From positions 35,712,001 through 35,776,000 of the forward strand of contig JBANAY010000003.1 in the NCBI GenBank assembly GCA_037952775.1: a stretch of 64,000 nucleotides of DNA, in the 5' to 3' direction. Positions 43,797-55,100 of this stretch are shown piece after piece (position 1 is the stretch's first letter; each line of letters begins with the position of its first letter). Position numbers and translations under genes: made by a program. This stretch comes from Clonostachys chloroleuca. Taxonomy: Eukaryota; Ascomycota; Sordariomycetes; Hypocreales; Bionectriaceae. The notes under the pieces are model-generated. The model was given only the letters and a program-made list of their open reading frames with translations. It did no database searches and had not been told where the DNA came from.

Positions 43797-45552
43797 GCCG
43801 GTCGTAGCTGGTACGTACGCAATCCTTTTCCTCCTCTCTCTTGGTTTTTCCCCACCCCATCTGTCCAAATCATGGCCATCTGCCTCGCTTCGCACTCCGC
43901 GGGTCGTTCGTTCTTTGTAACCAAAGTAATGGGATGATGGTGTGATGCGTTGTCCCCCATAATTTCCAGCAACTTTCGTTTTGAGACAGATCGTTGATCG
44001 TATGTTGTCGCTCCACAGCGATTTTGGAGTGCTTACCTAGAGTAACTATGCCGGTCGCAATCCATCATCTCCTGCAGAGGGTTGAAAGCTGCCTTTGTCC
44101 TCTCCAGATTGACGGGCCGTTCGTTGGTTCATCGGTCTCTTCGGCGGATTAAAGATGCAGCGCACGTCTCACCTCCAAGACTATCCATCCTCTAACGTGA
44201 TGTGGCCAGACACTTGAGAGGATAAGATGATACCCTAAGCGGCCTCCAAGAAGTCATCCGACCTGCCTAACATTCCCACGACGCAAGCTTTTTCGTCTTG
44301 GCCATTGGGATGCTAGATATCCACAGCCGGCCATGAACCGTTCCATAATAATCCATCGCTCTACTTCGTTTACTTACCTGTTAGTGAAAAATGCTGCTCT
44401 CTGCAATGCCTTGCCCAATCACAACATGCCCGTCGTACGAGCCCCTAATTACCATTTTCACACTGGCACGTAGCCTTCGACCACGGCCACCCCGACAATT
44501 GCAGGTCAGAAGGCCATGAATGGATGGGGCCCAGGCCAGGCAGCAGCTTCTCCAGGGTCCCCAGAAATTTGCTACCCAAAATACTGCGTTCTTTGGTTTG
44601 GGGGAATCCATTAGTTTGGGGTCGGACCTAATAAGCATAAAGAAAAATCACCTCACCTGGGCAAGCAGGGATTCTCTCACGCGAACCAGCAGGGTCTCGC
44701 CCAGCTGACAGCCCATGAAGCAGCAGAAATGAGTCCTTTGGAGGAATAAGCCAAGAGCCTAACCCAAATTACCTTTTCATCTATCTGAAATCCTCCACCT
44801 GTTCCCACGAGAGATCCATCCACTGTTGGTCTTGTACAGGAAAACTTTCCTTTCCTTGGCTTCTATAGCAGTATTTTCTGGTTACTCGCGGTCTTGTTGT
44901 CCAACCAGAAGTGTAAATCTTCTATCTTGGCGTTGATACAGTTTCAATGGTACCAATTAGTCCCGTAAGCCAGCCAAGGCTCCCAGTGAGAAACATGCAG
45001 TAGTTCACCGGAGAATACCACTGGCCGGGGTGCCTATCAAATCACCGGGTCCTCGAGGAACATTCCCTGGCTCGTTCCATGCAGACACCATTGATCGGTT
45101 AAGTCTCACCTGGCTGCAGCTTACACTGACCGGCCGGCAGCAAACGAAAGGAATGCGCCCCAGGCTTCTCATGGGCATACCGCAGGGTCTCTAGCGACCT
45201 GAGAGACGAAAGCAGGGTAGCTTAAGAGCATCCATGGGATAAGGCGAGGAGGGGGAGGGGGATAAGATTAGATGCGAGAAGGTGACGCTACAAACAAGGC
45301 CATCTTTTCCACCCAGTCTAGAACCCAGCATCTTTTTCTGACATGCAGCCAAGCTTCTCGGACTACTCGCGTGGGAAGCTATTTTTGAAGACGACCTGGG
45401 TATAAGAACACACATACATCCTCCGTTCCACGGGCTTGGCCTTGTTTCGTTCTCTGTGCAACCGGGACTTGTTCCAGGATCTGACTCTTTTGCAGATACA
45501 TACACACTTCATCTTTAATCAATTCAACTCAGCATCAAGGAGAGCCTTCATT

Positions 45553-47472
45553 ATGGGTCGTGAATCGCCCGAAGTGGCACAAGCCAACAGGTTAAGCGAT
45601 GACTTCCACACCGCCGCCATCAGAAAGGAAGAAGCAACAGTGACAAAGACAGAAGCAGATGCTCAGGGAGGTTGGGATAGCGATGAGCCCATCACTGCGG
45701 ATGCCCAGGCCGGTGTCCAGCAAATCGAGGCCACTACTAATGTCTGGACCAAGGGAGCTTTGATCTTCGCCTATGTCTGGATCTGGATTATCTGTGAGTC
45801 CAAATCCCTGTCGAAAGAGAAGAGGAAGAGAGAGGAAGTAGACAAGAGGTATTTACTAATAAGGCCAACTTAGACTTCGTGGATAGTATGCAGCAAGGCA
45901 CAACTGGTGCTCTTACGCCGTACGTAACTTCTGCCTTCTCAAGCCATTCACTCACTCCCACCGTTGGCATTATAAGTGGCATCATTGGTGGTGTTTCCAG
46001 GTTGACCCTGGCTAAGATTCTCGACGTCTTGGGTCGCCCTACTGGATATTTGATCTGCGTTATCCTCACAACCCTGGGTCTGATTATGATGGCCGCCTGT
46101 CGGGATGTCGAGATGTACGCAGCGGCGCAAGTCTTCTATTGGGTCGGATATAATGGAATCGGCTACTGCCTTACTATCTTCATCGCTGATACCTCTTCCC
46201 TCCGGAATCGAGGTCTGATGTTTGCCTACGCCAACTCTCCATGTAAGAAGCCCTCCCCCGTTTGTTCGCAACATCTCTCCGTGACTGACACTCTCCTCTC
46301 TAACAGACATCATCACCATGTGGCTCTCCGGTCCCATCTCAACTGCTTTCCTGAGCGGCCCTGGCTTCCGATGGGCATTCGGCGTTTTCTGCATCATCAC
46401 TCCAGTCATCACTCTGCCACTCTGGGTCCTCTTCGTCCACTACCTCAAAGTGGCCAGAAAGCAAGGCATCCTCCCCGAGAGGAAGAGCGGCCGCACTGCC
46501 CTCCAGTCCATCTGGCACTACTGCCGTGAATTCGATGCCCTCGGCCTCCTGCTCATCACCGCCGGCCTCTCCCTCTTCCTCCTCTCATTCAACATCTACA
46601 CCCTCCAGCCCCTGCAGTGGAAGGCCCCCATCGTCATCGCCTTCATCGTCCTGGGCGGCCTGCTCATCATCGCCTTCGCCGTGTGGGAGAAGTGGTTGGC
46701 CCCCGTCACCTTCATCCCTTACTCCCTCCTCACGGACCGCACCGTCCTCGGCGCCTGCATCCTCGCGAGCACCACCTTTGTCAGCTTCTACATCTGGAAC
46801 TCCTACTTCACCTCCTTCCTCCAGGTCGTCAACGGCCTCACCATAACCCAGTCCTCCTACGTCGCCAGCATCTACAGCATCGGCTCCTGCTTCTGGGGCG
46901 TCGTCGTCGGCCTCGCCATCCGCTACACGGGACGCTTCAAGTGGCTCGCCCTCTACGTCGGCGTGCCCCTCATGATGCTGGGTGCGGGGCTCATGATCCG
47001 CTTCCGCCAGCCCGACGTCAACATCGGCTACGTCGTCATGTGCCAGATCTTCATCGCCTTCGCGGGGGGCACCACCGTCATCACCCAGCAGGTCGCCGCC
47101 ATGGCCGCCGCCAGCCACCAGCATATCGCCGTCGTCATCGCCGTCGAGTCCATGTTCTCCAATGTGGGCGGGGCCATCGGGTCCACCGTCTCATCCGCCA
47201 TCTGGCAGAACGTGTTTCCCAGGGCGCTGGCGAGGCACCTGCCCGAGGACGAGCAGCCCAACCTACTGCTTATTTATGGAAACCTGACGCGGCAGCTATC
47301 GTATCTCGAGGGGACGCCTGCGCGGATCGCTATTCAGGAGTCGTACGCCGAGGGGCAGCGCTACATGTTGATTGGTGCGACGTGCATCTTGGTTGTTGGG
47401 CTTGGTGCCGTGGCGATGTGGAGGGACATCGATGTCAAGGAGAAGAAGCAAGTCAAAGGTCTTGTCATTTAA
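45553..47472 (+). CDS. Siderophore-iron transporter, MFS (SIT/MirB-like)
   Basis: Three exons, 45553..45793, 45874..46242 and 46307..47472, with introns of 80 and 64 bp (GTGAGT and GTAAGA donors), yield 591 residues. After an acidic cytosolic N-terminus of about 70 residues come roughly 14 hydrophobic segments, starting at TKGALIFAYVWIWIIYFVDS. Recognisable SIT family features are SMQQGTTGALTPYVTSAFSSHSL, IISGIIGGVSRLTLAKILDVLGRPTGY and FYWVGYNGIGY. Fungal SIT transporters import ferri-siderophores across the plasma membrane by proton symport; MirB takes up TAFC. The divergent partner is the SidF-like gene, and the shared promoter has three iron-repressor motifs, so iron repression is likely. 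Which siderophore it carries cannot be read from the sequence. Confidence 0.92.
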
Positions 47473-48298
47473 TTTGTATCTCCTCTCGTAGATGATGGCG
47501 ATAAATATGAGATTAAAGAGTCTAGAAGGCCTTCTAGAAGACAAGACGAAGAATTAAACTTAATAAAGTGAGAGACTAATCATCATAATGATAGTGATAA
47601 ACCCAGGCTGGTGTCTCATATATCAAAGCTGCTACTAATATCTAAACCGTATGGTCCTGTTTTGTTACCCGGAAACAACTTATTTTTGTTAGTGACAGAA
47701 AGGGGCGCAGACAGAATCTTTGACCTTCAAACGACAGAAAACGAACAAGTAGCATAATAACAGTAAGGTTTGCCCTGTTGCTTCCTTGGGTATTTGTGTT
47801 ACGTCACCTCATTGATATTTGAGAAAGAGAATGCGGAGTTGATGCACTGTAGCAATCTAATGTAGATCAAAGATGGATCTTGAATTTAAGATATCCGGGT
47901 TACCGGATCCTTGGTACGATTTCGGAGAAGGAGTTACGTAGTTACCCAAAATCGGTTCCATTAACGCATTTGTGGCAAAGCTATACACTCTCCCAATCCA
48001 GAAATATTCCCCATCGCTTCTAGTCACTATCCTTCTCTCTAAGGAAAGAAGGCATCACTTTCCAAAGCCTTCCATACTAAGCAACCCAATTAAGAGAGAG
48101 GATGTGAGTTGGAACATTTTACTAATAAATTAAGAGACTAAAACCAAATCTCAGAACCTCTAGACCGGTCTGATGCGAGACAATTATGAATATACCCAAG
48201 AAAAAAGTCCGAAATGGGGCAATGCAGTTGCTGCTGTACCCCTAAAACAAAAACGCCGGTCGATCATATGCTGTGCTCATGAACTCATAGTCTCGCAC
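47473..48298. other. Convergent 3' region
   Basis: About 825 AT-rich bases between the transporter and the flavoprotein gene. It probably contains both 3' UTRs. I see no further gene. Confidence 0.45.
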
Positions 48299-49792
48299 TC
48301 AGTTCTCCTCCTTTTTTTCCTCTTTTTTTCCGCCCAGCTGCATGTAGTCCCAGCAAACTAGAGAAATACCAGTTAGTATAGAATTGTATTAGGTCCCAGA
48401 TAATGACAACTTACTTGTCCAGCCGAGGTCGTCACGGAAGTAGGCCTGCATGACATCCTCGCCAGAGATTGTACCCTCGGGGCCGGATGCCACAGCCTTC
48501 TTGCCAACAGCAAGACCAATCATCGCAGGGATTTCTCCAAGCTCCTGGAACTTGGCCTCCTTGAGACCACGCTCCTGGATGACGGACTGGTGGATGTTGT
48601 GTGCAATATAGTGGCCCATGTGCATGGCTCCGCCGCATCGCTTGATGCCGGACCATTGAACCGCATCACCACCGCAGAAGTGGAACTTGGCATTTGGAGT
48701 GTCCGAGGCCAAGCGGAGGCTAGAAGTTATTAGTTTGGTTATCCAAAAATGGGTTCACTGCTCCTGTCCTGAATGGAGTAGACATAAGAACTTACTTAGC
48801 CTCAATTTTGACATATCCTTCAGAATTGAGGGCAGAAGCTGGCAAGTAGCCGGTGGCAGGCACACTCTTGGAGATGGCCATGACGACCTGGCTAGCAACC
48901 ATCTTGTGGCCGTTGGTGAACTCAATCTCATACTTGCTAGTACCGTCTGGGTTCTCGACCTTGTTGGAGGAGGAGAGGCGGTGCTCCAGGAGGGTCTCAA
49001 CGCCGGCCTCAAGAACGAGCTCGAGAGCCTTGTCCTTGCACTCGTCGGACAGAGCCTCTGCCGAGAGCAGCTTCGCCCTGGAGTGGACCAGGGTGACCTT
49101 GACGTCAGGCTTGATCATCTTCAGCTCTGCCGCCATTTCGATACCGACAGCTCCGCCACCGACGACGACAACTCCATCCTTGGCGTTCTGGACGGAGTAG
49201 ATCTGCTCCTCCGCCTCCAGGAGATACTGCTTCCTTGTGAGGGACTGGGGGACCACGGGGAAGACACGGCGGAGACCGGTGGCAGCGACGAAGTAGTCGT
49301 AGCTGTGAGAGCTGGGCAGCAGGGTGGCGTTGTCAACGATGGTGGCAGTCTTGTTCTCCGGGTCCACGGACGACACACTGCCCTGGAGAACCTTGATATT
49401 GGTGTAGTGCTGGAGGGCTGGAATGTCCTGATAGCGGACCCAGGCCTTCTTGGCGTAGTCCGGATCGGCAAAGGCCAAAGGAGATCCGATCAGGTGATCT
49501 ATATTAAACAAAAAAATCCCCAAGTAAGCGGGCGAGCTTCGATCACACTGGGTGGAGATGACTAGAAAGGAAGTTCAGGACAAAGGCTTACAGTAACCAT
49601 CCCTCTCGTCGACGATAGTAATGTCAAAGTTAACCTCGGGCAGGTCTGGGTGATGGGGGTACTCGACTCCAGACATGCGTGGGGAACGGCCCTGGCCGAG
49701 ATCACACAGGTTGAGGGCAGCCGACAAGCCGGCATAGCAGCCTCCGGCGATGAAGACCTTGACGGTCGGGGGGTTTGTGTCAGAGCAGGCAT
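48299..49792 (-). CDS. AIF/AMID/FSP1-like FAD-NAD(P)H oxidoreductase, frameshift near 5' end
   Basis: Four exons: complement(49592..49792), (48796..49498), (48415..48719) and (48299..48357), with introns of 93, 76 and 57 bp that all have GT...AG ends and matching phases. The start MPALTQTP must shift by one base at a six-base C run (49768-49773 on the plus strand) to reach TVKVFIAGGCYAGLSAALNL, the FAD Rossmann motif. DGVVVVGGGAVGIEMAAELK is the NAD(P)H-binding motif near residue 177, and FHFCGGDAVQW the late FAD contact. With the added base the protein has 422 residues, normal for the AMID/FSP1 class, which reduces quinones with NAD(P)H. An alternative start at 50056 with an extra intron would avoid the shift, but lacks a good donor. 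It is divergent from the ABC exporter, over four iron-repressor motifs. Confidence 0.8.
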
Positions 49793-50591
49793 GATCAGGG
49801 CTTAGCGTGGGTTTGAGATTGAGGCAAAGGACCGGCTAGGGAAGGTGGCACGAGAAACAATAGAAGAGACAGGCCAAGAGGGCGAAAGGGAAGGGGAAGG
49901 GAAGCAGTTAAGAAGTCTGTCGGCGGAGCCAATAGATGAGGCGGGTGAGATGCGGTGGGGGAAAGCAAGATAGAGCCCCACCGTCGAGGACAGCAATGAC
50001 GGCAGCCGGGAGTGGGAGGACAACAACCGCGGAAGAGTCGTTGAAAATGGCGGCATGGTGCAGTAGGGACAAGAAGGGGTGGGTGGGAACGTGGTAGGTT
50101 GTCTCGCTGGCTTGTGTCAGGCAGGGAGGTCGTTGTACATGGAATAGGACTTGGGCTGCTATTGCCGAGTGGGAGTTTTCAATACAATCTTGAGTGCTAA
50201 ATAATACTACCTACTACCGGTATTACGTAGCTAACCAGATACATACCTGATAGACAGCGGAAATCACTAGCATGGAGGCCGCCCGGCACTATGTTTGGTC
50301 CACGAGGGGTAATCAGTTTCATCCTGAGTTCGGTTTCCGATCATACGCGAACTGCCCCTCACTCAAGTTGATTTTTTTCTATACCGGTGCGCCCTGCACA
50401 ATCATTACGTAGGAAGAAAAAGTCGGTCACGAGGGTGGCCAAGACAGCAGGATCCTTGATGGGAAATTGGGTCTTGGTATATGAGGAAAAGTTCCAGGTA
50501 ATTGCCAAGGGGGCAGTGCTGGTGCGGCGGGTGAGTGCAACTGGTACAGGTACAAGGGATCCAAAGCCAAGACCAACGCCGCGCTTTAGAG

Positions 50592-50664
50592 TTATCAGAT
50601 CAAACAAGTTATCTGATCCGACAGCGGTGGGGTGGGTGGCGGCTCGGAGCTTGCGTTATCAGAT
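50592..50664. promoter_or_regulatory. Cluster of three SreA-type GATA sites
   Basis: TTATCAGAT (50592-50600), TTATCTGAT (50609-50617) and TTATCAGAT (50656-50664) are all exact matches to the reverse complement of ATCWGATAA, in the same orientation within 73 bases. They lie 0.8 kb upstream of the flavoprotein start and 1.4 kb upstream of the ABC exporter start. Confidence 0.82.
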
Positions 50665-51261
50665 CCGGATGTCTCGGTGCAAAAGCAAGGAAAGGAGAGC
50701 TGAGGCCGAAACAACCCCTTCTCTTGCATCCTTTTAGAAGTCTGACTCGTATCGATCCGATCAGGAAACGAGGCGCGATGGGACAGGGAGAAGTCGCAGG
50801 ATAGACAGCAAGCTGTTGGGGAAGCCAGCCCACTTACGACCCAGGAAGGACTTGAGCCATTTTCGGGGGCTCCTTTTTTTTTTCATTCTCTTTCGCCATT
50901 TCTCAAATTTGTTAGGTGGGTGGAGCTGTTCCACGCGGAACACGGAAGCCCAAGACTCCGCAAACATAGGTAGTCCAACGCTGGTTGAGCTCAGGCTGTT
51001 GATTGATAATGAAGCTGGGTCCGCCGCTTAGTGAGCCAGCAGCTGTTGCCTACCCAGGCCATCCATCCCTATAGCACAGGTTTTTACTGCCAGATTGCAG
51101 GCCCTGAATGGTCCAATGCCCCTCCATCTCCGTGTTCGTACTACGTAAGACAGCAAATGAGCATCGCGAGACTGCACTAACCGGCCTTGGCAAGTACATG
51201 GAGTTTCTTTTGCCTCCTCTCTGCCGGCTCTGCTTAGCTCGCCTCACCTGTCCAAGCAGAA

Positions 51262-51270
51262 TTATCTGAT
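51262..51270. promoter_or_regulatory. SreA-type GATA site near the ABC exporter
   Basis: TTATCTGAT is an exact match to the consensus, 0.84 kb upstream of the exporter ATG. Confidence 0.7.
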
Positions 51271-52105
51271 CCGAAAACTCAGTCGCCAAGCGCCGTCATC
51301 GGCCCACTCGCCCGACCCCTAGATGAAGCCGAAGCCACATCAACCGCCGCTCGCACAGCGCAGGAAACTCGGCTCTCATCGTACCGCCCAGCCCCCAGCA
51401 AGCTCTCTCTGGCCCTAATACTATGTAAGAACGTGCCTTCTCTTCCTCTTCCTAATTAGGTCAGCCATACCGCTCAGGTACCGCTACATCTTGGCGGTCG
51501 TCTCGCCTTCCACCGGCCAAAAGACCTGCCCGTCAGTGTCCATCTCTGCCCTGCTCCGCATGCACCACCGCAGCTCTGTCGACCTGGTACCGCTCGTCTG
51601 CTCTGTTGCTGGAACCTTTTCAGGCCAATTGCTGCTTGCATGCATGTGGGTGCCGGCACTGGGCGTGGAGCAGCCACCAGCTTCCCCTGCTGCGACGATC
51701 CACCCACGGCATCATGGTCTGTCACGCATGTGCACTGGCCGAGGGAGCAATTTTCCACACCACACACCCCGATCCAAGTAGGCAGTTCCCACCGTGATGA
51801 CAGTAGCATACCCATCCAAGCTGGCCCCAGGTTAGCTCATTCCAGCTAGAGGGCTCAACCAGGTTACCATGCAAGCCTACTCGCTAGCCTCCGGACCGTC
51901 GTCAGTGATGGCGCGTGCCGAGTTCCAGCTCGATGGAGCCCGCAGCTGGCGAAGGGATAAGCCAACGGATCGCCCAAAATTTCAGATACCTATTCAGTAG
52001 ACGCCTCTTCCCAGATTCACCTCGGTTCCCTATCCTCTCCCTCTTTGCTCTAGGAATGTGTTGAACGGTCAGGCACGGCCAAAGACAAGTCGCGCCGTTT
52101 CCATC

Positions 52106-55100
52106 ATGGCCTCTTCGGAGCAACCCACACCTGCACCGCCGGAGCAACCCTCTGTAGCGAGAGAGCAGCCCTCAAAGGAGACAGCTGCTGTCGAGGTTTC
52201 CTCACAGGATGATGCCAAGTCCGTCTCAAAGGCCCAGGTATGTCGCTAGATATCCCTTCGAGCCATCCAATGTCTACAGTTCCACTTACCATCTGTTCAC
52301 ACACACAGCCAGAATCCCAATCCTTCTTTACCTACTTTCAACTTCTGGTCTATGCGAATCCGAAATGGATCGACTACATTCTTCTAGTTGTCGGCACACT
52401 GAGTGCTATCTCGTCCGGCGTGCCTTTCCCACTCATGGGTATCATCTTTGGTCAGCTTGTCGATGAGCTCAACACCGCCACCTGCGCGGTGGAGGGATCA
52501 AGCAGCAGCGTCGATCCCAAGGAGGTCCAGGCTTCGGTCGACTCCAAGGTCCTTATTCTGACATATGCCGGCATTGCCAACTTCGCCCTGATCTACATCT
52601 ACACGGTAACATGGAGCATTTTCAGCCGTCGCCTGGAGACGCGATTGCGCGATCGCTACTTTCACATGCTCCTCCGCCAGGACGCCACCTTTTACGACTC
52701 GAGACAAGCTGGTGAACTCGCCACCAGGCTCAACGCTGACATTCAGGCTGTTCAGTCCGGCACCTCGGAGAAGGTCGGTGTCGTCCTCGCATGCACTTCC
52801 TTCTTCCTGACGTCGTACATTGTCGCCTTCACTCAGAACTGGAAGCTCGCCTGTATGCTCCTCTCCCTCATCCCGGCCTTCTTGATTCTCGCAGGCATCG
52901 GCAGCTTCTTCACCCAAAAGTATTCGACGCTCATGGCCGATGCCATTGCCTCGGCATCCTCAATCGCTCAGGAGTCCCTCTCGCATATCGCCGTTGTGCA
53001 AGCTTTCAGCGCTGGACCCCGGCTTGAGACCAAGTTCGCTTCGCGCATGCTGGATGCCCGGAAATGGGGGATCAGGAAGGCTCTTGTCGCTGGCGCCCAG
53101 GCTGGTATGCTCTACTTCATTGCGTATTCGGCCAATGCTCTGGCTTTCTGGCAAGGAAGTGTCCAGATTGCTGCAGCTACTCATGATGACGATTCTGGCG
53201 TCTCCGTGGGCAAGATCTACACTGTCATCTTCCTGCTCGTCGATGCTTGCATCATCCTCGGCTCCATTGCACCTATTCTCCCCATCCTTGGCTCAGCCGG
53301 CGCCTCCTTCTACAAGCTGAGGCAAGATATCGACAGTCGCGCTGCCATTGATTCCAGCTCCGACGAAGGCGATAAGTTGCAGGTCCCCATCTCCGGTCAC
53401 CTTTCATTCCAAGGCATCACATTTGCCTATGTTTCTCGACCTGACCGACCCGTGCTGAAGAATGTGTCTTTTGAGTGTGCTGCGGGCAAGCACACTGCTC
53501 TCGTTGGTCTCTCTGGAAGTGGAAAATCAACAATCGCCGGACTTACAGCCAGATTGTACGATCCGACAGAAGGAACCGTCTTCCTCGATGGCCACGACCT
53601 CCGAACCCTCAACGTCAAGAACCTGAGGAGTTTCATGAGCCTAGTCCAGCAGGAACCGTCTTTGCTGGATCGTTCCATCCTCGAGAATATTGCCCTAGGA
53701 ATCGTCAACTCTCCCCAATCTGACCACCAGAAATTCCAGCCCATCATCCTCGGGTCCGACCTGGCTGAGATTGCAGCCAAACTTCGAGAGGGCAAGGACA
53801 TGGACGAAGTTGCCCAGTCCCATGGTGAGGGTGTTGCGGAGCTGGTCAAGCTTGTACGCCACGCTGCCTCTCTCGCAGATGCTTCTGGTTTCATAGACAG
53901 ACTCGAATACGGATACGGTACTCTCGTTGGCACTGGTGGTAAGCTTGTGAGCGGTGGTCAAAGGCAGAGAATCGCCCTGGCTAGAGCACTCATCCGCGAC
54001 CCGCAAATTCTCATACTTGACGAAGCTACCGCATCCCTCGACTCTGCAAGTGAGCACCGCATTCAGATGGCAGTCGAGTCAATTGCCAAGGACAGGACCC
54101 TCATTTCCATTGCCCACCGACTTTCGACGATCAAAAACGCTGACAACATCATTGTCATGAACAGTGGTCTGATCGTTGAACAGGGAACTCACCTGGAGCT
54201 CATGGCTTTGGATGGCGCATATGCCAGCATGGTTCGACTCCAAAACATCGAGGCAAAAAAGAACGACGATACGCCGTCGCTAACCAGCACTGCCAGAGGC
54301 GATGTTGATGAGAAGGACTCCATCCTGGAAGCAAAGCCCAAGGCCATTCTCGAAGACACAGACAAGGAAGACGAGAAGAAGGAAGAATCACCAGAGTCCG
54401 GTTCCAACGCAGGCGAACCCAAACCCGCCGACGTGGCTGATCTTGATTCTGAGAAATCTGCCTGGTTCGTTACCAAGAGCGTCGGCCGCATGGCTCGGCC
54501 CGATCTTTTCTGGATCATCATCGCCATGTGCGCTGCGCTCATCGTCGGCGCCACGTTTACAGCATCCGGTCTCATCTTCGGAAACACAGTCAACCATGTG
54601 AGCCCCTGTAAGCCTGAAAGCGAGATTCGCTGGGCTGGTAAGCTGTTCGGCGGCATGTTCTTCATGCTTGCCGTGGTAGAGGTGTTTGCCTATACCCTGA
54701 GCTGGTCTGGTTTTGGTTACGTCGCCGAGAAACTGTTGTACTTGATCCGCGTTCTATCCTTCCGATCATTGTATGAGCAAGGGCTTGAATGGCATCAGTC
54801 CGGAGGCCGCACCGCGACCTCGCTTCTTTCCGTCATCACCACAGATGCTGCTGCTGTCGGAGCTTTCAGTGGCTCCATCATGGGAACCATGTTTTCGATT
54901 TCCATCAATTTCGTCATTGCTGTCGTTCTCTCGCACATTCTGAACTGGAAGATTGCACTCGTCTGCCTTGTCACAATGCCGGTTCTCCTTGGCTCTGGAA
55001 TCATGCAGATGCGGTCGCTGGCAAGCTTTGAGCGAAGGCACGCGAATGCTTTCTCCAACGCCGTGGGGATTTCAGTCGAGGCTGTAAACTCCTTCAAGAC

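Larger units (their letters stand above)
42599..45552. other. Divergent promoter of SidF-like and siderophore transporter genes
   Basis: A 2.95-kb region with three exact SreA-type motifs (43604-43612, 43621-43629, 43743-43751) and an (AATC) tetranucleotide run at 43777-43796. GGATAAG also occurs twice near 45230-45265, ahead of the transporter. No protein gene is supported within it. Confidence 0.6.
49793..52105. other. Divergent promoter of flavoprotein and ABC exporter genes
   Basis: A 2.3-kb region with four exact SreA-type motifs (50592-50600, 50609-50617, 50656-50664, 51262-51270). An open frame at 49802-50056 starts with ATG and could be leader sequence of the flavoprotein gene. No other gene seen. 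Confidence 0.6.

Noticed and set aside
45225..45270. GGATAAG repeats upstream of the transporter
   Set aside because: Only the GATAAG core is present, not the full iron-repressor consensus; could serve other GATA factors.
46526..46846. Plus-strand Ser/Pro-rich frame inside the transporter
   Set aside because: Out-of-frame shadow of membrane helices; no independent support.
46585..47124. 179-codon minus-strand acidic open frame
   Set aside because: Antisense shadow of the MFS transporter's GC-rich third exon.
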